A stretch of 9,731 bases of DNA from assembly GCA_900545835.1 (NCBI GenBank), contig URBB01000080.1, forward strand, positions 1 through 9,731, read 5' to 3'. Below the pieces are notes generated by a model. The model did not search any database. It was not told the DNA's origin and saw nothing but the letters and a program-made list of their open reading frames with translations. Origin of the DNA: an uncultured Collinsella sp. GTDB taxonomy: Bacteria > Actinomycetota > Coriobacteriia > Coriobacteriales > Coriobacteriaceae. The translations under genes and the position numbers were made by a program. This document shows, one piece after another, positions 1 through 6,200 of this stretch. Every line of letters begins with the position of its first letter. Positions within the stretch are counted from its first letter, which is position 1.

Positions 1-1
1 G

Positions 2-35
2 GTCTCGTGGGCTCGGAGATGTGTATAAGAGACAG
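2..35 (+). other. Nextera read-2 adapter (sequencing artefact)
   Basis: These 34 bases match the Illumina Nextera transposase adapter of read 2. It ends in the 19-base mosaic end AGATGTGTATAAGAGACAG at 17-35. Position 1 is probably the last base of the index. Genomic sequence begins at about 36, where the ABC-transporter reading frame starts to make sense. The contig end is therefore an untrimmed library adapter and should be masked. Confidence 0.97.
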
Positions 36-604
36 ATGCCACCAAGGGCTCCATTCGCCTGAATGGTGTGGACCTGCGCGAGCTTACGCAAGACGAAATC
101 CGCGGGCGCATTGCCTATGTGCCGCAGAAGGCGTGGCTGTTCTCGGGCACCGTGGCAAGTAATCTGCGCTTTGGCAACGAGGACGCGACCGAGACCGACA
201 TGCTTCACGCGCTTGAGGTTGCCCAGAGCACCTTTGTACTCGATCAGCCGCAGGGGCTCGATACCCCGGTGGCGCAGGGCGGCACGAACTTTTCAGGCGG
301 CCAGCGCCAGCGCCTGGCCATTGCTCGCGCGCTCATGAAGCAGGCCGATCTGTACATCTTCGATGACAGTTTTTCGGCCCTGGACTTTAAGACCGATGCC
401 GCCCTGCGCCATGCGTTGCAAGACGAGACGCGTGACGCTGCGGTGCTCATCATTGCGCAGCGCATCTCGACGATTTTGCATGCCGACCAGATTGTCGTGC
501 TCAAGGACGGCGAGATTGTGGGCTTGGGCACGCATAGCGAGCTTATGGAAACCTGCGAGGTGTACCGCGCCATCGCGGAATCGCAGATGAAGGGAGGTGA
601 GTAG
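36..604 (+). CDS. ABC exporter ATP-binding subunit, 3' part (degenerate-site partner)
   Basis: This is the C-terminal end of a half-size ABC exporter (membrane domain plus nucleotide-binding domain). The 5' part, including the membrane domain and Walker A, is missing because the contig ends here. The frame is open from the adapter junction (codon at 38-40). Visible motifs are the Q-loop YVPQ (Gln at 125-127), signature FSGGQ (293-307), Walker B IFDD (Asp 362-364), D-loop SALD and the switch region IIAQRIST. Two catalytic positions are altered: the usual Walker B glutamate is Asp (365-367), and the switch histidine is Gln (458-460). This pattern is known from one subunit of heterodimeric exporters such as LmrCD, BmrCD and TM287/288. 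The stop lies one base before the start of the next ABC gene, so the two are almost certainly co-transcribed and form a heterodimer. The substrate cannot be told from this part; a drug, lipid or peptide is possible. Confidence 0.93.
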
Positions 605-605
605 C

Positions 606-2612
606 ATGACCAAGGAGCTCAAGAAGCAGGGCGGCGTTGATGACGCCGCTGCCGCGGGACTGGTCGAGGAAACGGCTGCCGCGTCGACCGAGCTGGATGA
701 CGCCGCCAAGGCTGCAGCCGAGCGCGAGGCTCGCCGCCAAGCGCTCTACGAGGAAAACGAACGTGCCGAGGACGAGCGCGCCCGCGCCGAGGCAGAGCGT
801 ATGCGCGACGTGGACGACGAAGACGAGGACGAGACGCCTCGGGATACCTGGGCGACGGTGCGCCGCCTGTGGAGTGAGGCCGCCGGCGACCATTGGCGCT
901 TCTATATCGTGTTCGCGAGCATTGTGTTCTATGTCATCTTTAACACTGCCGCGCCGGCATATAGCGCCCGCGTGATCGATGAGCTGTGGGGCCACATTCA
1001 GGTAGCGTTTGTCAACAACGCCACCTTCAGCATCACCTGGGAGAACTGCGGCAGGACTATCTTCATCTACTTTTTGATTTGGACGGCCGCCGCTTCGTTC
1101 TACGCGCTCCAGAGCTTTTTGATGTCGAGCGTGGCCGAACGCCTCAATCTGCGCCTGCGCAACCGCATCGCGCAAAAGCTCAACCGTCTGCCGCTCGCCT
1201 ATTTTGACGCGCATCGTCCCGGCGAGGTCGTCAGCCGCGCGACCAACGACTTGGACAAGATGTCCGAGAGCATGCAGCGCGGATTGCTGCAGCTGCTCGT
1301 GTCGATTGGCACGGTTGTTGGTGCTGTGAGCGTGATGTTCGTGTTCAGCGTGCAGCTTACGCTCGTCTTTCTGTTCTTTACGGCACTGTCGCTGCTGGTG
1401 ACGAAGGTCGTCTCGCGCCGCACACACGATGTGACGGGCGAGCGCCAGGAGTGGGTGTCCAAGATTACGAGTGCGGTCGAGGAAGGCTATTCGGGCCGTC
1501 TGGTGATCCGCGCGTTTAACCGCGAACGTCAGAGCTCCGCTGAGGTGCACGAGGCTTCGAAGGAACTGGCTCGTGTGAGCACCAAGGCCGACTTTATGAT
1601 CAATGCTGTCGGCCCCGCAGTGCGCTTTATCGGCCGCCTGGCACAGATCATGATCGCACTCGTGGGCTGCAGCATGCTGGTCGCCGGCCACATGACCGTC
1701 GGCGTGTTCCAGGCGTTCTTCCAGTTTATCTACGAGGCGTCCGAACCCATGACGCAGCTGTCGTTCACTTTCAACTCGCTGCAGAGCGCGCTGGCGAGTG
1801 CGGAGCGCGTGTTCGACCTGCTCGATGAGCCCGAGATGGAGGCCGATCCGCTGCCGGACGAGGCCGCCAAGCTGCCGGGCCGCGTGGAGGGCCGCGTCTC
1901 CTTTGAGCACGTGCGCTTTGGCTATGCGCCCGATAAGCCGCTCATGCGCGACGTGTCGTTTACCGCCGAGCCGGGCCAGAAGATTGCCGTGGTGGGAACC
2001 ACGGGCGCAGGCAAGACGACGCTCATCAACCTGCTCATGCGCTTTTACGAGATCGACGGCGGCCGCATTACGCTTGACGGTGTGGATACGCGCCTCATGG
2101 ACCGCGGTGAGCTACGGCAGCAGTTTGGCATGGTGCTGCAGGACGCCTGGCTATTCGATGGCACGATTGCCGAAAACATCGCCTACGGCTGCCCCGAGGC
2201 AACGCGCGAGGAGATCGTGGCCGCCGCTCGTGCCGCGCAGGTCGACTTTTTCGTGCGCACTATGCCGCAGGGCTACGACACGCGTGTGGCTAACGATGCC
2301 GAGAGCATTAGCCAGGGCCAACGCCAGCTGCTGACCATTGCGCGCGTGCTGCTCAACAACCCGGCGATTCTCATCCTGGACGAGGCGACCTCAAGCGTGG
2401 ATACGCGTACCGAGCTTGCCATCGGTCGTGCCATGGACGCGCTCATGCGCGGGCGTACGAGTTTTGTGATCGCGCACCGCCTGTCGACGATTGTGGATGC
2501 CGACCTGATCTTGGTCATGGATCACGGCAACATTATCGAGCAGGGCACGCATAAGGAGTTGCTGGCTGCCGAGGGAGCCTACGCCGACCTCTATCTGAGT
2601 CAGTTCGCATAA
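606..2612 (+). CDS. ABC exporter half-transporter (membrane domain plus ATPase), heterodimer partner
   Basis: This is a 668-residue multidrug-type ABC exporter subunit. I chose the ATG at 606 because GGAGG at 593-597 lies 8 nt upstream; an in-frame GTG at 597 sits inside that ribosome site. Residues 1-80 form a charged Ala/Glu/Arg-rich tail with an acidic run (DVDDEDEDE). Six membrane helices follow at about 98-118, 151-171, 228-248, 250-268, 339-360 and 362-378. The ATPase domain has Walker A GTTGAGKTT (464-472), Q-loop Gln512, Walker B LILDE (Asp592, Glu593), D-loop SSVD and switch His624, so its own catalytic site is canonical. Its signature is ISQGQ (568-572) in place of LSGGQ. In the heterodimer this signature would face the degenerate Walker site of the upstream partner, while the partner's FSGGQ completes the active site. 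It sits in the plasma membrane. Substrate unknown. Confidence 0.95.
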   Translation: MTKELKKQGGVDDAAAAGLVEETAAASTELDDAAKAAAEREARRQALYEENERAEDERARAEAERMRDVDDEDEDETPRDTWATVRRLWSEAAGDHWRFYIVFASIVFYVIFNTAAPAYSARVIDELWGHIQVAFVNNATFSITWENCGRTIFIYFLIWTAAASFYALQSFLMSSVAERLNLRLRNRIAQKLNRLPLAYFDAHRPGEVVSRATNDLDKMSESMQRGLLQLLVSIGTVVGAVSVMFVFSVQLTLVFLFFTALSLLVTKVVSRRTHDVTGERQEWVSKITSAVEEGYSGRLVIRAFNRERQSSAEVHEASKELARVSTKADFMINAVGPAVRFIGRLAQIMIALVGCSMLVAGHMTVGVFQAFFQFIYEASEPMTQLSFTFNSLQSALASAERVFDLLDEPEMEADPLPDEAAKLPGRVEGRVSFEHVRFGYAPDKPLMRDVSFTAEPGQKIAVVGTTGAGKTTLINLLMRFYEIDGGRITLDGVDTRLMDRGELRQQFGMVLQDAWLFDGTIAENIAYGCPEATREEIVAAARAAQVDFFVRTMPQGYDTRVANDAESISQGQRQLLTIARVLLNNPAILILDEATSSVDTRTELAIGRAMDALMRGRTSFVIAHRLSTIVDADLILVMDHGNIIEQGTHKELLAAEGAYADLYLSQFA

Positions 2613-2643
2613 TGTGACAAAGGGACGACCCCTTTGTCACATT
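2611..2643. repeat. 14-bp perfect palindrome abutting the ABC stop codon
   Basis: AATGTGACAAAGGG (2611-2624) and its exact reverse complement (2630-2643) are separated by the five bases ACGAC. The left arm begins inside the TAA stop of the ABC gene (2610-2612). There is no T-run right after it, and a separate, better terminator follows, so this looks more like a dispersed palindromic element than a terminator. From memory, similar TGTGACAAAGGG palindromes occur between genes in coriobacteria, but I could not check this. Confidence 0.75.
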
Positions 2644-2645
2644 GG

Positions 2646-2686
2646 AAAAAAGGCGCGCCGGGGATGAATTCCCTGGCGCGCCTTTT
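2646..2686. terminator. Bidirectional intrinsic terminator between the ABC operon and cysE
   Basis: The arms are AAAAGGCGCGCC (2648-2659) and GGCGCGCCTTTT (2675-2686). The stem continues inward through a G-T wobble and a GGG/CCC run to a seven-base loop. A T-run follows on the plus strand (2683-2686), and an A-run precedes it (2646-2651), giving a U-run on the minus-strand transcript. It can therefore stop both the ABC operon and the convergent cysE gene. Confidence 0.88.
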
Positions 2687-2723
2687 GCGTCGATGCCGAT
2701 GTTGTTTTGTGCCGCTTGCGTTC

Positions 2724-3428
2724 CTAGCGCTCGTCCACGAGCTTGGTGACGAGGGCCTTAAGCTCGGCCACCTCTTTCTCGAGCTCTTTGACGCGGCGGG
2801 CGTTCTCGGTGATGCCCTGGCGGTTGAGGGCGGACTGCTCGGCGGCGTCGTCGGGCATGTACTCGCGATGCTGCTTGGCGTCGAAGCTCTCCTCGAACAC
2901 GCGGCATCCGTTGCGCTTGATGATGCGTCCCGGCACGCCCACGACGGTGCAGTTGTCGGGTACGTCCTTGACGACGACCGAATTGCCGCCGATCTTGACG
3001 TTGTTGCCGATGCGAATGTTGCCGAGCACCTTGGCGCCTGTGCCCACGGTGACGTTGTTGCCCAGGGTGGGGTGGCGCTTGCCGGTTTCGTTGCCGGTGC
3101 CGCCGAGCGTGACGCCCTGGTAGAGCACACAGTTGTCGCCCACAATGGTGGTCTCGCCGATGACGACGCCCATGGCGTGGTCGATAAAGAAATGCTTGCC
3201 GATCTGTGCGGCGGGATGAATCTCAACGCCGGTGATGTGGCGGGTGATTTGCGAGAGCACGCGGGCGAGCGAGCGATGGCCGTGCTCCCACAGCCAGTGC
3301 TCGGGCACGTGGTTCCACTTGGCGTGCAGGCCAGGATAGGAAAGGAAGATGACCAGACCGTTTTGCGCGGCGGGGTCCTGCGCTTGGACGGTCTTGATGT
3401 CCTCGCGGATGGTATTGATAAAGCTCAC
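2724..3428 (-). CDS. cysE: Serine O-acetyltransferase
   Basis: This cytoplasmic enzyme makes O-acetylserine from L-serine and acetyl-CoA, the first step of cysteine synthesis. With the GTG start at 3428 the protein has 234 residues; GGGAGGG lies 6 nt upstream, which favours this start over a TTG at 3455 with no ribosome site. An N-terminal helical part (1-68) contains the motif HVPEHWLWEHGHRSLA. A left-handed beta-helix of hexapeptide repeats follows (about 70-170), with the family blocks IDHAMGVVIGET and GVTLGGTG. The catalytic pair is Asp83/His84 with His119, matching Asp143 and His158 of the E. coli enzyme. The C-terminus (207-233) is a predicted coiled coil (Leu216, Leu223, Leu230) ending in DER. 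It lacks the terminal isoleucine peptide that docks into cysteine synthase in E. coli. The gene is monocistronic and convergent with the ABC operon; no cysK is nearby. Confidence 0.95.
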   Translation of the reverse strand: MSFINTIREDIKTVQAQDPAAQNGLVIFLSYPGLHAKWNHVPEHWLWEHGHRSLARVLSQITRHITGVEIHPAAQIGKHFFIDHAMGVVIGETTIVGDNCVLYQGVTLGGTGNETGKRHPTLGNNVTVGTGAKVLGNIRIGNNVKIGGNSVVVKDVPDNCTVVGVPGRIIKRNGCRVFEESFDAKQHREYMPDDAAEQSALNRQGITENARRVKELEKEVAELKALVTKLVDER

Positions 3429-3468
3429 CGGCCGCCCTCCCTTAGCCCATGGCAATGCGATTCAATAA

Positions 3469-3474
3469 AGTATA
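3469..3474 (-). promoter_or_regulatory. Candidate -10 box of cysE
   Basis: Read on the minus strand this is TATACT, five of six matches to TATAAT. It would start transcription about 34 nt before the GTG start. The -35 region is weak. A small palindrome, TAGCG-ATT-CGCTA (3473-3485), overlaps the box and could be an operator, but it is short enough to be chance. Confidence 0.4.
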
Positions 3475-3570
3475 GCGATTCGCTAGGGATTAGGAAGGAC
3501 AATCTTGGCAGCTTTGCACGACAGGTGTCAGTTATGCAAACTTGCTGGTAATGGAGTCATGCTTTTGTGG

Positions 3571-3604
3571 GGTTGCGCACGAGGGGGCGCCGCAACCGTA
3601 TACT
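3571..3604 (+). promoter_or_regulatory. Candidate promoter of the DedA gene, with inverted repeat
   Basis: TATACT (3599-3604) is a good -10 box about 47 nt before the start codon. Upstream, the inverted repeat GGTTGCG (3571-3577) / CGCAACC (3591-3597) occupies the -35 and spacer region. TTGCGC (3573-3578) as a -35 would give a spacer of 20, which is longer than ideal. The repeat may be an operator; no regulator can be named. Confidence 0.45.
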
Positions 3605-3650
3605 GGTCAACTTGGACGTGTCCGCGCCCACAACTGAGAGGTTTTACTTC

Positions 3651-4298
3651 ATGGGTTTCATCAATTTTATTGCCGAGCTGCTTAAGGACCCGCGCACCGC
3701 GATCGCCAGCTGGATCGCCGCCGGCCCGCTTATGGCCTACGGCTGCGTGTTCCTGATCATCTTTATCGAGACGGGCGTGGTGTTCTTCCCGTTCCTTCCC
3801 GGCGATTCGCTGCTGTTTGCTTCGGGCTTCTTTGCCCACAACGGCGGCTTTAACATTGTGGCGCTTCTGGCCATCGCATGGGCCGCTGCCATTTTGGGCG
3901 ATCAGTGCAACTTTATGATCGGTCACTTCTTTGGCAAAAAGATCATCGCTTCGGGCAAGGTCAAGGCTATGACGCCCGAGCGCATCAAAAAGTCCGAGGA
4001 CTTCTTGGACAAGTGGGGCCACCTGGCCATCTTCCTCGGCCGCTTCTTCCCGTTTATCCGCACCTTTGTGCCCTTTATCGCCGGTATGGGCGGCATGCAC
4101 TGGCGCAACTTTGTCGTCTTTAACGTGCTGGGCGGCATTACCTGGTCGACAGTCTTTACGCTGCTGGGCTACTTCTTTGGCGGCATTCCCTTTGTGCAGG
4201 AGCACTTTGAGCTGCTGATTATCGGCATCGTTGCCGTGTCGATCATCCCGACCGTGGTCGGTCTGGTCAAGGCTAAGCTGGGCAAAAAGAACGCGTAG
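3651..4298 (+). CDS. DedA-family membrane protein (VTT domain)
   Basis: This is a 215-residue polytopic membrane protein of the DedA/SNARE-associated family. Family members are implicated in moving undecaprenyl phosphate or phospholipids across the cytoplasmic membrane and in envelope stress and antimicrobial peptide resistance. The ATG at 3651 has GAGAGG (3636-3641) 9 nt upstream; an open extension to 3567 has no support. The block ETGVVFFPFLPGDSLLF (40-56) carries Glu40 and Asp52, and GRFFPFIRTFVPFIAG (130-145) carries Arg131 and Arg137. These four positions correspond to the essential Glu39, Asp51, Arg130 and Arg136 of E. coli YqjA. Hydrophobic segments lie at about 24-48, 66-84, 125-147, 153-178 and 187-206. 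The C-terminus is basic (KAKLGKKNA). It is a single gene between its own promoter and terminator. The lipid moved cannot be told from sequence. Confidence 0.93.
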   Translation: MGFINFIAELLKDPRTAIASWIAAGPLMAYGCVFLIIFIETGVVFFPFLPGDSLLFASGFFAHNGGFNIVALLAIAWAAAILGDQCNFMIGHFFGKKIIASGKVKAMTPERIKKSEDFLDKWGHLAIFLGRFFPFIRTFVPFIAGMGGMHWRNFVVFNVLGGITWSTVFTLLGYFFGGIPFVQEHFELLIIGIVAVSIIPTVVGLVKAKLGKKNA

Positions 4299-4326
4299 CT
4301 CGAGCCAGCGCGCAAACCGTGCCGTT

Positions 4327-4366
4327 GAGGCCCGTCACCGCTTACGGTGGCGGGCCTCTTTAGTTT
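4327..4366 (+). terminator. Intrinsic terminator of the DedA gene
   Basis: A 14-bp stem (4327-4340 with 4345-4358, one U-G pair) closes a CTTA loop and is followed by TTTAGTTT. It lies 28 nt after the stop codon and before the ilvE promoter. Confidence 0.88.
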
Positions 4367-4405
4367 CGGTCAAATGAAAATACTTTACTTAGTTAAAGAA
4401 AAGCG

Positions 4406-4434
4406 TTTTATCAGACGCGTGCGGGGAGTACAAT
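4406..4434 (+). promoter_or_regulatory. Candidate ilvE promoter
   Basis: TACAAT (4429-4434) matches five of six -10 positions. TTTTAT (4406-4411) lies 17 bases upstream as a weak -35, in a locally AT-rich stretch. Transcription would begin at about 4441-4442, giving a leader of about 146 nt before the ilvE start. The start site coincides with an ATG at 4442. Confidence 0.5.
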
Positions 4435-4441
4435 CTCGTGC

Positions 4442-4591
4442 ATGCGAATCGACGTGCCATCGGCTTTGATGCTGCTCGCGTGTCCCGTCCGGCTCTACGC
4501 TCCGGGCGTGCGACGTTGCGACGCGGTCGGCCTCGGTCCTTGCGTGCGGGTTCGCGAGTATGCAACTGTGTATGTAAGGAGCGACATATGA
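4442..4591 (+). CDS. Possible 49-residue leaderless leader ORF overlapping the ilvE start
   Basis: An ATG at the predicted transcription start opens a 49-codon frame. Its TGA stop (4589-4591) overlaps the ilvE ATG (4588-4590) in the classic ATGA arrangement that couples translation. Being at the RNA 5' end, it would need no ribosome site. The peptide begins MRIDVPSALMLLACPVRLYA. By my count 15 of 49 residues are Leu, Val or Ile, somewhat more than usual, which would suit a regulatory leader for a branched-chain amino-acid gene. Against it, open frames of this length arise often in high-GC DNA, the ilvE frame is also open across the leader, and I recognise no family. Treat it as a candidate only. 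Confidence 0.3.
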   Translation: MRIDVPSALMLLACPVRLYAPGVRRCDAVGLGPCVRVREYATVYVRSDI

Positions 4592-5640
4592 CTGTCGAGA
4601 AGAAGGATATCGATTGGGGTAGCCTCGGCTTTGGCTACATGAAGACCGATTACAGCTACGAGGCCCATTGGAAGGATGGCGAGTGGGACGAGGGCGGCCT
4701 GACCACCGACCACACCCTGCATGTCTCCGAGTGCGGTGGCATCTTCCATTACTGCCAGGAGGTCTTTGAGGGCCTGAAGGCCTACACCGCCGAGGACGGC
4801 AGCATCGTCTGCTTCCGTCCCGACATGAACGCCGAGCGCATGTATAACTCTGCCCAGCGCCTCGAGATGCCCCCGTTCCCCAAGGACAAGTTCGTTGAGG
4901 CCGTCAAGCAGGTCGTCTCTGCCAACGCCGCCTGGGTTCCGCCCTTCGGCTCCGGCGCGACCCTGTACGTGCGTCCGTTTATGATCGGCTCCGGTGACGT
5001 GATCGGCGTGGCTCCCGCTCCTGAGTACACGTTCCGCATTCTCGTGACCCCGGTCGGTCCGTACTTTAAGGGTGGCCTCAAGCCCGTCAAGCTGCGCGTT
5101 TCCGAGTATGACCGTGCCGCACCGCACGGCACCGGCAACATCAAGGCCGGCCTGAACTACGCCATGTCCCTTAAGCCCACGATGGAGGCCCATCGCGAGG
5201 GCTATGCCGAGAACCTGTATCTCGACTCCGAGTCCCGCACCTATGTCGAGGAGACCGGTGGCGCCAACGTCCTGTTCGTGAAAGAGGATGGCACGCTCGT
5301 CGTTCCGCAGTCGCACACCGACTCCATCCTGCCCTCCATCACCCGTCGTTCGCTCGTTCAGGTCGCTCAGGACCTGGGCATGACCGTTGACCAGCGCCCC
5401 GTCGAGTGGGCCGAGGTCAAGGCCGGCACCTTTGTGGAGTGCGGCCTGTGCGGCACCGCTGCCGTCATCTCTCCGGTTGGCGAAATCGACAACAAGGTTT
5501 ACGGCGCCGACGAGACCGTGACCTTCCCGGCTGGCTACACCGAGATCGGTCCTGTGATGAAGAAGCTCCGCGAGACCCTGACGGGCATCCAGTCTGGTGC
5601 TGTCGAGGACAAGCACAACTGGGTTTACACCGTCGCGTAA
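4588..5640 (+). CDS. ilvE: Branched-chain amino-acid aminotransferase
   Basis: This PLP-dependent enzyme (fold type IV, EC 2.6.1.42) exchanges amino groups between leucine, isoleucine or valine and 2-oxoglutarate, the last step of their synthesis and first step of their breakdown. The ATG at 4588 has TAAGGAG (4575-4581) 6 nt upstream and gives 350 residues, the usual length of the larger IlvE subfamily. A frame open back to 4438 would add 50 residues resembling no IlvE N-terminus. Family blocks include HYCQEVFEGLKAY (54-66), LYVRPFMIGS (126-135), GTGNIKAGLNYA (181-192) with PLP lysine Lys186, EETGGANVLFV with cofactor-binding Glu222, and CGTAAVISPVGE (288-299). Codons are biased toward GCC, GTC and CTG more than in neighbouring genes, which suggests high expression. 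It is monocistronic, with no ilvBNCD genes nearby. Confidence 0.96.
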   Translation: MTVEKKDIDWGSLGFGYMKTDYSYEAHWKDGEWDEGGLTTDHTLHVSECGGIFHYCQEVFEGLKAYTAEDGSIVCFRPDMNAERMYNSAQRLEMPPFPKDKFVEAVKQVVSANAAWVPPFGSGATLYVRPFMIGSGDVIGVAPAPEYTFRILVTPVGPYFKGGLKPVKLRVSEYDRAAPHGTGNIKAGLNYAMSLKPTMEAHREGYAENLYLDSESRTYVEETGGANVLFVKEDGTLVVPQSHTDSILPSITRRSLVQVAQDLGMTVDQRPVEWAEVKAGTFVECGLCGTAAVISPVGEIDNKVYGADETVTFPAGYTEIGPVMKKLRETLTGIQSGAVEDKHNWVYTVA

Positions 5641-5656
5641 TTAGCCTTTCCTGTCC

Positions 5657-5781
5657 GGGCAGAGAGTAAGCTCCCTCCCGGCGCGTCCTCGGACATGCAA
5701 GAAGCCCTCGCTGCGCACTTCGTGCGGCGAGGGCTTCTTGCGTCCTGCGGAGTGCGCCGGGAGGGAGCTTGCTCTCCGCCC
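5657..5781. repeat. 125-nt nested palindrome, candidate non-autonomous repeat element
   Basis: The outer arms are 28 nt each (5657-5684 and 5754-5781) and match at 26 positions, sharing the core AAGCTCCCTCCCGGCGC. Inside is a perfect 13-bp stem, AAGAAGCCCTCGC (5699-5711) with GCGAGGGCTTCTT (5727-5739), capped by CGCAC-TTC-GTGCG. It lies between the ilvE stop and a conventional terminator with a T-tract, as if inserted into the 3' untranslated region. The inner stem could itself act as a terminator, but no T-run follows. I see no clear target-site duplication. Confidence 0.7.
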
Positions 5782-5834
5782 TGCGGGCTCGGCGATGTCA
5801 CAACGAACAATAATTAATCTGAATTAAAGATGGT

Positions 5835-5864
5835 GCGCGGCCTTTTAGGCCGCGCTTTTGTTTT
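5835..5864 (+). terminator. Intrinsic terminator, probably the native ilvE terminator
   Basis: GCGCGGCC (5835-5842), loop TTTTA, GGCCGCGC (5848-5855), then TTTTGTTTT. This is a textbook plus-strand terminator 195 nt after the ilvE stop, separated from it by the nested palindrome. No other plus-strand gene lies between. Confidence 0.88.
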
Positions 5865-5888
5865 GGTTCGCGCCATGTGGGGGTGGTG

Positions 5889-6099
5889 GCGACGTGCATT
5901 TTTGCGAGTATTCTGCAGTCGAAGGCCCCTGCATACCGACCTCGGGCAAAAAATCGGGATTTCTCGATGTTTTCTACGGATGATGGGCGGGGTTATGGGC
6001 TTATAGCGTTTGATTTGCAGGGACATTCGCGGTCTTTGGCACTTATCGTGGCGCCCGAAGCTCTTGGTTATGTTGAATACTCCTAAAAATGCACGGCGC
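5889..6099. mobile_element. 211-bp element with 25-bp terminal inverted repeats (MITE-like)
   Basis: The left end (5889-5913) and the reverse complement of the right end (6075-6099) agree at 22 of 25 positions, sharing CGTGCATTTTT and GAGTATTC. A second inverted pair, CCCTGCA near 5927 and TGCAGGG near 6017, lies inside. The element occupies the convergent gap between the ilvE and lemA terminators. A plus-strand frame (5877-6086) crosses it and has protein-like stretches near its end, but it has no ribosome site and no family I know. I see no transposase and no clear target-site duplication. A miniature inverted-repeat element is the simplest reading; a large structured RNA is the alternative. 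Confidence 0.6.
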
Positions 6100-6116
6100 T
6101 TAGAGGGGGACCTTTG

Positions 6117-6164
6117 CGAAAAAGGAAACCGCCCCGTCGAAGTATGCATTCGACGGGGCGGTTT
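6117..6164 (-). terminator. Intrinsic terminator of lemA
   Basis: A perfect 16-bp stem (6126-6141 with 6149-6164) closes a seven-base loop. On the minus strand it is followed by CCTTTTT, so it ends the lemA transcript 37 nt past the stop. TTTATACATTT follows on the plus strand, so it may work in both directions. Confidence 0.9.
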
Positions 6165-6200
6165 ATACATTTGGACGATTAAGGATGCGCTGCCAAACTA

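Noticed and set aside
63..338. 91-residue plus-strand ORF inside the ABC fragment
   Set aside because: It is an out-of-frame shadow of the ABC ATPase domain; composition is Arg/Ala/Ser-rich with no motifs.
543..1910. 455-residue minus-strand ORF opposite the second ABC gene
   Set aside because: It is antisense to a clear ABC exporter, His/Arg/Gln-rich and without recognisable domains. Long antisense frames are common in high-GC coding DNA.
4438..4587. N-terminal extension of ilvE to a GTG at 4438
   Set aside because: The added 50 residues are Arg/Ser-rich and unlike any IlvE. The ATG at 4588 has a strong ribosome site and gives the family length.
4370..4587. T-box or other riboswitch in the ilvE leader
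   Set aside because: I found no T-box TGGNACC-type sequence and no terminator with a T-run in the leader.
4495..5616. 373-residue minus-strand ORF opposite ilvE
   Set aside because: The ilvE frame has all catalytic residues and a ribosome site; the antisense frame is a Gly/Asp/Val-rich mirror of its codon bias.
5814..6170. 118-residue minus-strand ORF in the ilvE-lemA gap
   Set aside because: It is very basic, runs through a terminator hairpin at each end and the inverted-repeat element, and has no motif or ribosome site.
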